Source: Chloroflexota bacterium
Lineage (GTDB): Bacteria; Chloroflexota; Anaerolineae; Aggregatilineales; Phototrophicaceae
Reading direction: 5' to 3'
Length of the DNA stretch: 64,000 bases
Assembly (NCBI GenBank): GCA_011523545.1
Contig: WTGN01000028.1
Location: 46,201 to 110,200, forward strand
How positions within the stretch are numbered: the stretch's first letter is position 1; each line of letters opens with the position of its first letter. Below, piece after piece: positions 43,117 through 51,703 of this stretch. The translations under genes and the position numbers were made by a program. The notes under the pieces were generated by a model, which saw only the letters and a list, made by a program, of their open reading frames with translations, was not told the origin of the DNA and ran no database searches.

Positions 43117-44433
43117 ATGACAGATCTCGCCCTGCGCGGCCCGGTTTACACCCTGACAAGCGACCCCTTCCTCAACCCGGAAGCCGATTGCGCCGTCTAT
43201 GAGCCTGACGGGCTGATCCTGTTGCGAGACGGCCTCATCAGCGCTGTCGGCGCCTACGCCAACCTGCGCGGCACGCTGACGGAGACAGTCGAGCTGCGGC
43301 ATTATCCCGACTCAATTTTGATGCCCGGCTTCATCGACGCCCATATCCACTACCCTCAGAGCGAGATCATCGGCTCCTTCGGGACGCAGTTGTTGGAGTG
43401 GCTGCAAAAGTACACCTTCCCGGCCGAAGCCCGCTTCGTTGACGCCGAGCACGCGCGGCGCATCGCCGACTTTTTCATCGCCGAGCTGCAGCGCAATGGC
43501 AGTACAGCGGCCTCGGTATTCTGCACCTCAGCGCCCGTCTCGGTGGACGCCATCTTCGAGGCGGCCGGGCCCAGCAACATGCTCCTGCTGGCCGGGCTGA
43601 TGATGATGGACAGCCATGCGCCCGCGAACCTGGTCAATGGCGCGCAAGCGAGTTATGACGTTTCAAAGATGCTCATTGAGCGCTGGCATAATCGCGGACG
43701 CCGCCTTTACACGGTGAGTCCCCGCTTCGCGCTGACCAGCAGCCCGCAGCAGTTGGAACTGGCCGGCGCCTTGCTGCGTGAACAGGGCGACGTCCGCCTG
43801 CAATCGCATATTTCCGAGAATCGCGCCGAGATCGCTCGCGCCGCCGAGCTCTACCCAACGGCGGCGCATTACACCGACATTTACGAGCGTTACGGCCTGT
43901 TGGATGAACGGGCGATTTATGGCCACGGCATCCACCTGTCGGAAGAGGAGCTGTGCCGCTTCCACGAGACGGGCGCCAATATCGCCCACTGCCCGACGTC
44001 AAACTTTTTCATCGGCAGCGGCCTCTTCGATATCGCGCGGACGAAAGATTCGGCGCGGCCGGTCACCGTTGGGCTCGGCACCGATGTCGGCGGCGGCACC
44101 AGTTTTTCCATGCTGCAGACGATGAGCGAATCCTACAAGATGGCGCAGCTTCGCGGCATCTCGCTGACGGCGACGCAAAGCTATTATCTGGCGACGCTGG
44201 GGAGCGCGGAAGCCCTCGGCCTGGCCGACCGCATCGGCAGCCTGCAGGCGGGTTATGCCGGCGATATCGTCGTGCTGGACCCGCGCGCCACGCCCTTGCT
44301 CAAGCTGCGCGCCGATAGCGCCGAGTCGCTGGATGAGCTGCTTTTCGCCTTGATGATCTGCGCCGATGATCGCGCCATTGAGGCGACATACGTGGCGGGC
44401 GAACTGGTCTACGCGCGCGACACCGCCAATTAA
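43117..44433 (+). CDS. guaD: Guanine deaminase (amidohydrolase)
   Basis: 438 residues. Zinc motif GFIDAHIHYPQ at about 71-81, LLEWLQKYTFPAE, QSHISENRAEI (the THLNEN region), YGHGIHL and the zinc Asp in GLGTDVGGGTSF match bacterial GuaD, converting guanine to xanthine and ammonia. Last gene of the plus-strand set. Its stop overlaps by 4 bases the stop of the convergent glycosyltransferase gene. Closely related amidohydrolases (e.g. S-adenosylhomocysteine deaminase) lack the ENR and LEWLQKYTFP segments, so guanine deaminase is favoured. Confidence 0.85.
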   Translation: MTDLALRGPVYTLTSDPFLNPEADCAVYEPDGLILLRDGLISAVGAYANLRGTLTETVELRHYPDSILMPGFIDAHIHYPQSEIIGSFGTQLLEWLQKYTFPAEARFVDAEHARRIADFFIAELQRNGSTAASVFCTSAPVSVDAIFEAAGPSNMLLLAGLMMMDSHAPANLVNGAQASYDVSKMLIERWHNRGRRLYTVSPRFALTSSPQQLELAGALLREQGDVRLQSHISENRAEIARAAELYPTAAHYTDIYERYGLLDERAIYGHGIHLSEEELCRFHETGANIAHCPTSNFFIGSGLFDIARTKDSARPVTVGLGTDVGGGTSFSMLQTMSESYKMAQLRGISLTATQSYYLATLGSAEALGLADRIGSLQAGYAGDIVVLDPRATPLLKLRADSAESLDELLFALMICADDRAIEATYVAGELVYARDTAN

Positions 44434-46373
44434 CCGGCGCCGCCCACATCAATCCTGCCCAATTTAAGATGTGACTGGCCGCCAACCTCAAGCCGCGCCA
44501 TCGGATCGCTGATGTCATAGAGCCCGGCGATCAGTTGATAATCGCCCGGCGGGATATCCGGCGGGATGAAGAGACCGTGATTGTCGATGATTGTCGCGCC
44601 AGGCGTCCAAGTCGTCGTCCTTGATGAACCGCCGGCCGGCTCGCTGTCGCGCTGGGCGACCAAGACGCCGTCGCTGTTCAGCAGCTGCAGGAACACCTTG
44701 TAGCGGGCCCTGGGCGTCACAAGGACCCGCCAGACGAGTTGCACCGGCAAGACCGCGCCCGGCTCGAGACTGGCCGCGCCCAGAGATACCGAGCTGAGCG
44801 AAATCTCGCCGCCGAAATCATGCGCGAGCGTCTGCGGCTCGGCCAGATTCGGCTCGCCCAAGTAAAGCGCATAACGCAAATCGTCGACCCAGCGATCGTC
44901 AATTTCAAAGGCGTTAAGGTTGAGCGTCGTCTCCACTACGCGGTTGGGGTCCTGCTGTTCCGCTCCATAAAAGATGACGTGAAGGCGATCGTAGGCGGCG
45001 ATGAGTTCCAGCACTTGCGCCCGCGTCGCGGCATCATCAGCGCTCGTCGGCAAGCCGAAGACGGGCACTTCCCCCTGATAATAATAGCGCAGCAACTCCT
45101 GCAGGCCGGCGGCGCTGACGATGACGGCGTCGGCCGCTCGCAGGTCCCGCTGCAAGTCCTGCGCCAGGCCGCGCATATCATCGCGCTGAAAATCGGGATG
45201 CTGGTAGAGAGGCGCCAGCCCCCGGCCGAGCGTGATCAGGTTTGCGCCCAAAGCGACCGCGGCCGCAAGCCTCGGCAGCGCGCGCAGGCCGAGCCCCCAC
45301 TCGCGGCGCGGGAGTGTCCAAAGCCTCCAGACGCCCCGCCCCAGCCACAAAGCCAGCGCCATCTGCGCCGGCAGTAGCAGGCGGAGAAAGTCATCTCCGA
45401 AGCCCACAGCCAAGAAAACGACCGTCGAGATGACAGCCCAGGCGGCCGGCAGCAGCGCGTCCCAACCCGCCCGTTGGCCTGACCGAGGCGTCAAAAGCCC
45501 GAGCAGCAGGAAGAACAAGACGACGACGCTCAATGCGCCGGCGCTATATTCGAATGTGTTGCCAAAGGCGAGCGCGCCAAAAATCTCGCGCAGCATTTGC
45601 TCGACTGGGGCGTGCTGCAGGCGATGCGACCGGTTGCCCAATTGAGAAACCGCCACCGGCAGCCAGGGCAGAAACAAGACCAAGGTCAAGGCATTCGCGA
45701 GCTGCAGCTTCAACCAGTGGCGCGCGGACGACCGCCAATGCTCAAGGAGCGGCTCGCCAGCGAGAGCAAGGCAAAATCTCAACGTCGCCCAAGCGGCTTG
45801 CGTCAGAATCACCAGGGCGAAGGCGATATGGGTGTAGACGCCGAGCGCGTTGATGAAGCCCAACGCGGCAATACGGCCCCGGCCAACGCCGCGCCTGGCA
45901 GCGCCGGGTTGAGCGCTTAAGCAATCGACATACAGCCACATGCTCGCGCCGGCAATCGCCGACAACATAGCGTACATGCGCGCTTCCTGCGCGTAGTAGA
46001 CGCTGAAGCTGTTGAGCGCGGTGAGCGCCGCAGCCGCCAAACCGGCGATCGGGTGAACGAGACGCGCCCCAAGCGCATAGACCCAGGCGACGCTGATAAT
46101 GCTGAAGAGCGCGGACAGCGACCGCAAGGCGAACTCGGACGAGCCGGTCAAGCCCTGCCACCAGCCCAGCGCGGTGAAATAAGCCGGCACATGCACATTG
46201 GGCTGCAGCAGCGGGATCAATTCGGGAAGCGTGCGGGTGGCATGGGCGTAGGCGACGCCTTCGTCGTACCAGAGCGATTGCGCGCCCAGCCGGTGAAAGC
46301 GGACGGCCGCCCCCAGCAATAGCAGCAGGATGACCAGCGCCAACATCGGCGCCTTCCGCCGCCCGTCAGTCAT
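44430..46373 (-). CDS. Membrane glycosyltransferase, ArnT/PMT-like (GT39/GT83 fold)
   Basis: 647 residues with about ten membrane segments in the first 400 residues and a soluble C-terminal beta domain. After the first helix comes the acidic pair of this fold (QSLWYDEGVAYA), thought to be catalytic, and AQEARMYAM near 130 is another conserved element. It would transfer a sugar from a polyprenyl-phosphate carrier to an acceptor outside the membrane. Starts by ATGA overlap within the stop of the glycoside hydrolase gene, so the two are co-translated. Confidence 0.85.
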   Translation of the reverse strand: MTDGRRKAPMLALVILLLLLGAAVRFHRLGAQSLWYDEGVAYAHATRTLPELIPLLQPNVHVPAYFTALGWWQGLTGSSEFALRSLSALFSIISVAWVYALGARLVHPIAGLAAAALTALNSFSVYYAQEARMYAMLSAIAGASMWLYVDCLSAQPGAARRGVGRGRIAALGFINALGVYTHIAFALVILTQAAWATLRFCLALAGEPLLEHWRSSARHWLKLQLANALTLVLFLPWLPVAVSQLGNRSHRLQHAPVEQMLREIFGALAFGNTFEYSAGALSVVVLFFLLLGLLTPRSGQRAGWDALLPAAWAVISTVVFLAVGFGDDFLRLLLPAQMALALWLGRGVWRLWTLPRREWGLGLRALPRLAAAVALGANLITLGRGLAPLYQHPDFQRDDMRGLAQDLQRDLRAADAVIVSAAGLQELLRYYYQGEVPVFGLPTSADDAATRAQVLELIAAYDRLHVIFYGAEQQDPNRVVETTLNLNAFEIDDRWVDDLRYALYLGEPNLAEPQTLAHDFGGEISLSSVSLGAASLEPGAVLPVQLVWRVLVTPRARYKVFLQLLNSDGVLVAQRDSEPAGGSSRTTTWTPGATIIDNHGLFIPPDIPPGDYQLIAGLYDISDPMARLEVGGQSHLKLGRIDVGGAG

Positions 46374-48106
46374 CGCCCGCGTTCATGCAGCGCCGCGCCC
46401 ACCGCCCCCAGGGCGACCAAGCCGAGCGCCCCGGCCAGAGCCAGCCAGGAGAGCATCCGGCCCAGGCTGCGGTCAAAGACAGCGATTTCATCAACGATGA
46501 TCGCTCCATCGCCGAAACTGACGCGCCGCGCCTGCGCCAGCCCGGGGGACAGCTCGATGCGCGTCGTCCGCCAAGCCACGTCCGCCCCCCGCGCCGGCCG
46601 CCAGCGGATTTCAAGCGCCGTGCCCCGCGCCCGGAAGTCCAGACCGCGCTCGAAGCGGACCGCCCGGCCGAAGCGCGCGCCGGCATCGACGACGGACGCG
46701 CCCACTGTCGCTATCTGCCAGGTCTCTGCCTGGTGCCGCCCGCGATACAAAACCGGTTTCTCATTGGCGATATGCGCCTTGACGCTGTGGTAGACCGGCA
46801 GCGGCGTGAAGCTCGGCTTATCGGGCTGGTAGTCCGGCTCGGCCATGCGGAAATAATAGAAGGCTTGATTCGCCTCGAAGGGATCTTTACGCGTGAAGAA
46901 CCAATACATGACCGTCCCGACCCAGGGCCATTCCCGTTGAATGCGATCGTAGAATACGGGCATGTAGCGGGCGGCCTGCGCCTGGGTGACATTGCCATAA
47001 GCGCCGTAGAGGCTGATCTGCTCCGGCGGCAAATCGGCATCCAGCGTCGCGTTCCAGGCCGCTTCGCTGAGCCAGATGGCTTTGTGCCCGTCGCCATTGC
47101 GCACCATGATGTCGCGATAATAGACATGACGGGTGACGTTGACCGATGTGGCCCGCAGCCGCCGATCAGTCGGTCCGCTGCGCAAGCCATAACCCTGCGC
47201 CGAAAGCACATCAAAGCAGTCGCCGCCGCCATGATCATACAGCGCCTGCAGGAAGACGACATCGTTCAAATCGCGCGACTCATTCAGCGAAATCGTCGGG
47301 GCGATCGCGCCACTGACCACCACAATCGCCGGGTCGACCGTTTTAAGCGCCCGATAAGCGCGGCAGAGCAACTCCACGTAAGCGCCAGGATCAATTGGCC
47401 GGTTCCCCCATTCGGGATAGATATTTGGCTCATTCCAGATCTGATAATAATGGATGCGGCCGCGATAACGCTCGGCCACCGCAATGGCGTAGTTGACAAA
47501 GTCAGCCAGATCGTCCGGCGGCGCATGGTCGCCTTTGTCGGGGTCGCCCCGCGTCCAGGCCGGCGGATTGCTCAAGCGCACCATCAGCCGCAAACCATAG
47601 GCTTCCGTAAGGTCGACGATCCGGTCGTATTTCGTCCAGGTGCTGATGGTGTCGGCGGCGCCGTCGCCATCGCGATCGTGCTTGGAATCGGTGAATTGCC
47701 CGCGGCCATCCACCTCGAGATCTTCCCACGGGAACTCCTGCCGCAGCCAGACGAAACCGGCCTCGCGGATCATGCGCAGCATGGCTTCAATTTTGGCGCC
47801 TTCGACCTCTTGCTCCAGGAAGGTGTTGATGCCGTAAGGGATATCTGACTTGTGATCGATGGGCGCCAGCGGGTCTGCCGCCAGGGGCTGGCGGATGAGG
47901 TTGCCCGCCACTTCGACCAGGCCGCGGAGTTGCCCGGCGATCGCTTCCTCGCCGGTCTGCGACCAGATAAAACGCCAGATCAAGCCGCGGTTGCCCAGGT
48001 CAAGGCCGAGCGCCGCCGCCAGGAAAACGATGATACCGATGACGAGCCCCGCCCGCACCCGCCAGGATCGCGACAAATTCGATGTCCGGTTCGACATGCG
48101 GCGCAT
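46370..48106 (-). CDS. Membrane-anchored clan GH-A glycoside hydrolase-like protein (GH39/GH5-like)
   Basis: 578 residues from ATG 48106 (AGAGG 6 bases upstream; the track start 48130 is TTG). A membrane segment near the N-terminus (GLVIGIIVFLAAALG) and another at the C-terminus (WLALAGALGLVALGAVGAAL) suggest anchoring at both ends. Between them is a TIM barrel with YYQIWNEPN (acid/base Glu of NEP) and IWLSEAAWN (possible nucleophile Glu). The barrel is followed by a beta domain. Substrate unknown. Coupled to the glycosyltransferase gene, which suggests a shared cell-surface glycan. Confidence 0.78.
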   Translation of the reverse strand: MRRMSNRTSNLSRSWRVRAGLVIGIIVFLAAALGLDLGNRGLIWRFIWSQTGEEAIAGQLRGLVEVAGNLIRQPLAADPLAPIDHKSDIPYGINTFLEQEVEGAKIEAMLRMIREAGFVWLRQEFPWEDLEVDGRGQFTDSKHDRDGDGAADTISTWTKYDRIVDLTEAYGLRLMVRLSNPPAWTRGDPDKGDHAPPDDLADFVNYAIAVAERYRGRIHYYQIWNEPNIYPEWGNRPIDPGAYVELLCRAYRALKTVDPAIVVVSGAIAPTISLNESRDLNDVVFLQALYDHGGGDCFDVLSAQGYGLRSGPTDRRLRATSVNVTRHVYYRDIMVRNGDGHKAIWLSEAAWNATLDADLPPEQISLYGAYGNVTQAQAARYMPVFYDRIQREWPWVGTVMYWFFTRKDPFEANQAFYYFRMAEPDYQPDKPSFTPLPVYHSVKAHIANEKPVLYRGRHQAETWQIATVGASVVDAGARFGRAVRFERGLDFRARGTALEIRWRPARGADVAWRTTRIELSPGLAQARRVSFGDGAIIVDEIAVFDRSLGRMLSWLALAGALGLVALGAVGAALHERGR

Positions 48107-48130
48107 TATAGCCTCTTTACCGGCGGACAA

Positions 48131-48200
48131 TGTAGGGGCGAGCCGCTGGCTCAGCCGCCGGCCCCGCAGATCCCTCGCATAAGGGCGAGCCGATGGCAGG
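48131..48200. repeat. Degenerate R1 copies
   Basis: TGTAGGGGCGAGCC, loop GCT, GGCTCAGCC (two mismatches), then a second decayed GGGCGAGCC copy. Confidence 0.65.
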
Positions 48201-48317
48201 CCCCGCCAACATCAGACTCGATGAAAATGGCGGCCGAAAAACACGCGCCTTGCCCGCGCAAAATTGATTCGTCCGGCGATATATGGTTAACTTGATACAG
48301 CAATTACAGGTGAACAA

Positions 48318-49787
48318 ATGCCCATGCGATTCTGCCTGGCCACAATATGCCTCGCGCTGATTCCGCTCCTGACCAGCGGCCAGGACGCCGTCGAAAGCGC
48401 TGACTGCCAGGACAAGCCCCCTGGATATGAAGCCACTTGCGGCTATGTCTCGCTGCCGCTGGATTATGACGCGCCTTCGGCGGGCAGCGTCGCCGTCTAT
48501 TTTACGCGGATCCACAGCGCGGGGGAGCAGAAGCAAGCCGACCCGCTTGTCTATCTTGTTGGCGGCCCCGGCAGCAGCGGCTCCCATCTCTTGCAAACCT
48601 CTTTCCGAAAATATTTGAGCGCCTTCGCCGGCGAGCGTGATATCATCATCATCGACCAACGCGGCACCGGCTTGTCCATTCCCGCGCTTTATTGTGGCGA
48701 AGTGCTTTACCGGCTGGACGAGATCTTGCAGAGCCGTCATGCCGATCATGCCGACTTGCTGCTGTCGATCCTCAAAGACTGCCATCAGCGCTTGACCGGC
48801 AGCGGGCTGCGCTTGGAGGCATTTCACAGCGAGAACAACGCGCGCGATATCGTGAATGTGCTGCTCGCCCTGGGTTATGAACGCTGGAACCTGGTGGGCG
48901 TGTCTTACGGGTCGCGCCTGGCGCTGGCGATCATGCGCGATCATCCGCAGTACCTGCGCAGCGTCATCCTCGATTCAGTGTATCCGCCCCAAGCCGATAT
49001 CTATATCGACTCCTATTATCATGGGGAACGGGCGCTCCAGGTGCTGTTTGAGGCCTGCGCCGCTTCCGAATACTGCAATGCGCGCTATCCGGACCTGGCA
49101 GCGGTGTTCTACCGCCTGTATGAGCGCTTGAACCGGACGCCGCTCATCGCCCCCCACTGGTCGCAGCGTTTCAATACGCTGAACATCGAAATCAGCGGTT
49201 ACCGGCTCTATGACTGGGTCTTCAGTTGGCTCTACGAGGTCGATTCCATCCAGCGCATCCCGCAGTTGATTTTCGATCTCGATCGCGGCCATACCCAGGA
49301 GGCCGTGCGCATCGGCGCCGCCTATGAAGCGACCATGACCTCGCTCAGCCTCGGCATGCATTATACGGTGCAATGCCAGGAGGAATATGGCGCGTCGGTT
49401 TATCGCGATTATGCTAGCATGCTGGCGGCCCACCCGCATCTCAGCGGCTACTTGTATTATCCGGTTGAGGGGGCGGTGGCCTTGCCCCGCCTCTGCGCGA
49501 TATGGCAGGCCGAGGCGCGCCCGCCCAGCGCCAACCAAGCGGTGGAGAGTGACGTGCCCGCCCTGCTGCTCTCGGGCAACTTCGACCCGATCACGCCGCC
49601 AGTCTATGCCGACATGGCAGGCGAGACCTTGAAGACCGCCTACAATGTCGTCTTGCCCCATGTCGGGCATGGCGTCCTGCGCTCGGACCGCTGCGCCGTC
49701 GATATCGCTCTGGAATTCATCAATGCGCCGCTGGACGAACCGAACCGCGACTGCATCAGCGAGACCCGCCCCATCGCCTTCCACTGA
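48318..49787 (+). CDS. Exported alpha/beta hydrolase, TAP-type peptidase-like
   Basis: 489 residues with a signal peptide (RFCLATICLALIPLLTSGQ). The nucleophile elbow GVSYGSR gives Ser near 190. LLSGNFDPITPP supplies the Asp and PHVGHGVL the His of the triad near the C-terminus, as in the TAP/prolyl aminopeptidase C-terminal domain. Cysteine pairs in the mature part suggest disulfides. It probably removes N-terminal residues from peptides outside the cytoplasm. Ribosome site AGGTG 5 bases before ATG. Confidence 0.85.
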   Translation: MPMRFCLATICLALIPLLTSGQDAVESADCQDKPPGYEATCGYVSLPLDYDAPSAGSVAVYFTRIHSAGEQKQADPLVYLVGGPGSSGSHLLQTSFRKYLSAFAGERDIIIIDQRGTGLSIPALYCGEVLYRLDEILQSRHADHADLLLSILKDCHQRLTGSGLRLEAFHSENNARDIVNVLLALGYERWNLVGVSYGSRLALAIMRDHPQYLRSVILDSVYPPQADIYIDSYYHGERALQVLFEACAASEYCNARYPDLAAVFYRLYERLNRTPLIAPHWSQRFNTLNIEISGYRLYDWVFSWLYEVDSIQRIPQLIFDLDRGHTQEAVRIGAAYEATMTSLSLGMHYTVQCQEEYGASVYRDYASMLAAHPHLSGYLYYPVEGAVALPRLCAIWQAEARPPSANQAVESDVPALLLSGNFDPITPPVYADMAGETLKTAYNVVLPHVGHGVLRSDRCAVDIALEFINAPLDEPNRDCISETRPIAFH

Positions 49788-49802
49788 GCCCGCCGCAGCG
49801 CT

Positions 49803-49833
49803 GCCTGTAGACGCGAGCCGCTGGGTCGCCCGA
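49803..49833. repeat. Degenerate R1 copy
   Basis: CTGTAGACGCGAGCC, loop GCT, GGGTCGCCC; recognisable but with several mismatches. Confidence 0.5.
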
Positions 49834-49841
49834 CCCAATAT

Positions 49842-49870
49842 TTGACACAGGCATTGCGCTTCGCTATTGT
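49842..49870 (+). promoter_or_regulatory. Promoter upstream of the dioxygenase operon
   Basis: Consensus TTGACA, 17 bases, TATTGT. Predicted start near 49877, leaving a leader of about 97 nt before the gene at 49974. Confidence 0.55.
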
Positions 49871-49901
49871 TTAGCTTGCGGATTGACTTGAAAATCCTTA
49901 T

Positions 49902-49924
49902 TGGGAGGTGATATGAATCCATAA
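49902..49924 (+). promoter_or_regulatory. Leader mini-ORF (Met-Asn-Pro-stop) with near-perfect Shine-Dalgarno
   Basis: GGGAGGTGAT is followed at once by ATG AAT CCA TAA. The start of the main gene at 49974 has only a weak AGAAAAG-like site, so ribosomes should load first on this three-codon ORF. Confidence 0.5.
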
Positions 49925-49973
49925 CATTGAAAGTTGTTCACTCTCTAGAATTTACTCATGAGAAAAGACTTAT

Positions 49974-50816
49974 ATGAACAAGATCGAAAAGTACGAATTC
50001 GACCGGCTCGGCTACCTCGTTATCCCAAACTTTCTCAACCCGGCCGAGGTGACAAGCCTCGCTGCCGCGGTCGACGTCGCCGAAGAAGACGCGCTCGCGC
50101 AGGTGGAGCGTCCGCCGGACAAGATCAGCGCCTATGGGCTTGAATACCGTCACAACGCCGAAAAGGGCTATTTCGTCAGCGGCGCCGGTGGACAAGGCAA
50201 TACCCTGCTGATCGATGAGTTCTTCAACATAGATTCCGCTTTTGATGTCCTGGTCAATCACGCGCCAACCATGGCTTACATCCGGGCGATCATCCAGGAA
50301 CGACCGACAATCAACAATTCAGAAATACGCATACGTTACCCTGGCAACCAAACCGCTGCGCATTGTGGCGGACCGGTTGGCTTGAAGCTGCGCTACTACT
50401 ACAACGCGAGTGGAATCAACTGCATGATGGTGCGCATGGTCTACTTCCTGCACGATGTGGAACCGGGTCAGGGCGAGTTCTGCGTTGTGCCCGCCACCCA
50501 CAAGAGCAATATGGCGTCGCCCTACGAAGGAAGCGACCCGGACAAGGAACCGGGCATGATCGGGCTACCGGTCAAAGCCGGCGACGCTATCCTGTTCACC
50601 GAGAACCTGCGGCACGGCGGCTTGACCAACCACTCGCGGCAGACGCGCAAGACGGTGCACGTCGGCTACGGTCCCTTCTGGATGAAATCGCAGAATCACA
50701 GCACCATGGACGAAGAACCCTATATCCTGCCCAGCACCTTCGCGCGTTACAGCGACGAGCAGCGCTTGCTCTTCCGCGCGCACCACACTTTGTTGGACAG
50801 CAACGGAAATGATTGA
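49974..50816 (+). CDS. Phytanoyl-CoA dioxygenase (PhyH) family protein with HxG in place of HxD
   Basis: 280 residues with the double-stranded beta-helix of Fe(II)/2-oxoglutarate oxygenases. FCVVPATHKSN and the distal RHGG His214 are clear, and Arg222/Arg225 fit the 2-oxoglutarate-binding position. The first metal motif reads H130-C-G132, so the usual carboxylate ligand is missing. HxG/A is known in Fe/2OG halogenases such as SyrB2 and WelO5, but some unstudied PhyH subgroups also carry HGG. Overlaps the following hydrolase gene by 8 bases. Confidence 0.82.
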   Translation: MNKIEKYEFDRLGYLVIPNFLNPAEVTSLAAAVDVAEEDALAQVERPPDKISAYGLEYRHNAEKGYFVSGAGGQGNTLLIDEFFNIDSAFDVLVNHAPTMAYIRAIIQERPTINNSEIRIRYPGNQTAAHCGGPVGLKLRYYYNASGINCMMVRMVYFLHDVEPGQGEFCVVPATHKSNMASPYEGSDPDKEPGMIGLPVKAGDAILFTENLRHGGLTNHSRQTRKTVHVGYGPFWMKSQNHSTMDEEPYILPSTFARYSDEQRLLFRAHHTLLDSNGND

Positions 50817-51573
50817 AATCGAACGACAGGAACTCGCGGGGATCCCCTGCGTCACCCTGCGCGACGCCGGCGTCGCCGAATCGCCGGTCATCATCCACTA
50901 TCATGGCTGGACCGGGAACAAAGGCGCAGTCGAAACGCCCGATCAAAGCCAGGCGCGCCTGGCCTCAGTCGGCTTCCTGGTGGTCGCGCCCGATTGTTAT
51001 GAGCACGGCGAGCGCGCCACCGACGCTTGGTTCAGCGCCCAGTTCAACGGCTGGGCTTTCATCTGTCAGGCGATGGATAAAACGCGCCAGGAGGCGGCCG
51101 ACCTGTTCGACGCGGTCATGGCACTGCCTTTCGCATCCGCACGGGACCCGCAAGTAACGGGCGGCTCCATGGGCGGCTTGATCGCGCAGATGGTTTTCGC
51201 CGAGAACAGCGAGTTCGTCTCGCTGGTATCCGTGGTCGGGCGCTCAAGCTTTTATCAAGCCGACGACTGGTGCCGGCGGGCACAAGCCGGCAGCTGGTGT
51301 GATGACTGGTGCGCCGAATATGCGACGCAGACGCATCCCGAGCGCTTCACCGACCGCCCCGTCTTATTTGTCGATGGCGCGCTGGATACCGATTGTCCCC
51401 CAGCCGTCAATGCGGAAACCGTTCGCTTAATCAATGCGCGCGGCGGGAACGCGGAACATTTTGTCGATCCCGACTTCGGCCACGGCTTTTCCCAACCCAT
51501 GCGCGATAAGGTCGTCGATTGGCTGGTCGCGCACGGGCGTCCGCCGCTTTGCAACACTGGACAAACCATGTAG
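50809..51573 (+). CDS. Alpha/beta hydrolase (dienelactone hydrolase/esterase-like)
   Basis: 254 residues, cytoplasmic. IIHYHGWTGNKG is the oxyanion region, GGSMGGLIA the nucleophile elbow, LFVDGALDTDCPP the acid and DFGHGFS the His. Resembles YitV-type esterases. Translationally coupled to the upstream dioxygenase. The final TAG stop belongs to the TGTAGGGG flank of an R1 repeat, so the repeat has defined the C-terminus. Confidence 0.85.
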   Translation: MIEIERQELAGIPCVTLRDAGVAESPVIIHYHGWTGNKGAVETPDQSQARLASVGFLVVAPDCYEHGERATDAWFSAQFNGWAFICQAMDKTRQEAADLFDAVMALPFASARDPQVTGGSMGGLIAQMVFAENSEFVSLVSVVGRSSFYQADDWCRRAQAGSWCDDWCAEYATQTHPERFTDRPVLFVDGALDTDCPPAVNAETVRLINARGGNAEHFVDPDFGHGFSQPMRDKVVDWLVAHGRPPLCNTGQTM

Positions 51574-51680
51574 GGGCGACCTAGTAGGTCGCCCGCCACA
51601 GCGCGAGTTTTTAGGGACGATTCTGTGAATATCCCGCCGGAGCGCGAGAATTGTAGGGGCGATTCTGTGAATTGCCCGCA
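51570..51680. repeat. Three R1 copies in tandem
   Basis: 51574-51594 perfect (GGGCGACCT, loop AGT, AGGTCGCCC). A degenerate copy is near 51614. At 51657-51677, GGGCGATTC, loop TGT, GAATTGCCC has eight Watson-Crick pairs and one G-T. The first supplies the upstream gene's stop codon. Confidence 0.8.
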
Positions 51681-51703
51681 AGCATCAGCAGGAGACCATC
51701 CGC

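Noticed and set aside
49958-50143. Alternative ORF starting at 49958 in front of the dioxygenase
   Set aside because: It is out of frame with the conserved PhyH sequence and arginine-rich, so it is a shadow frame.
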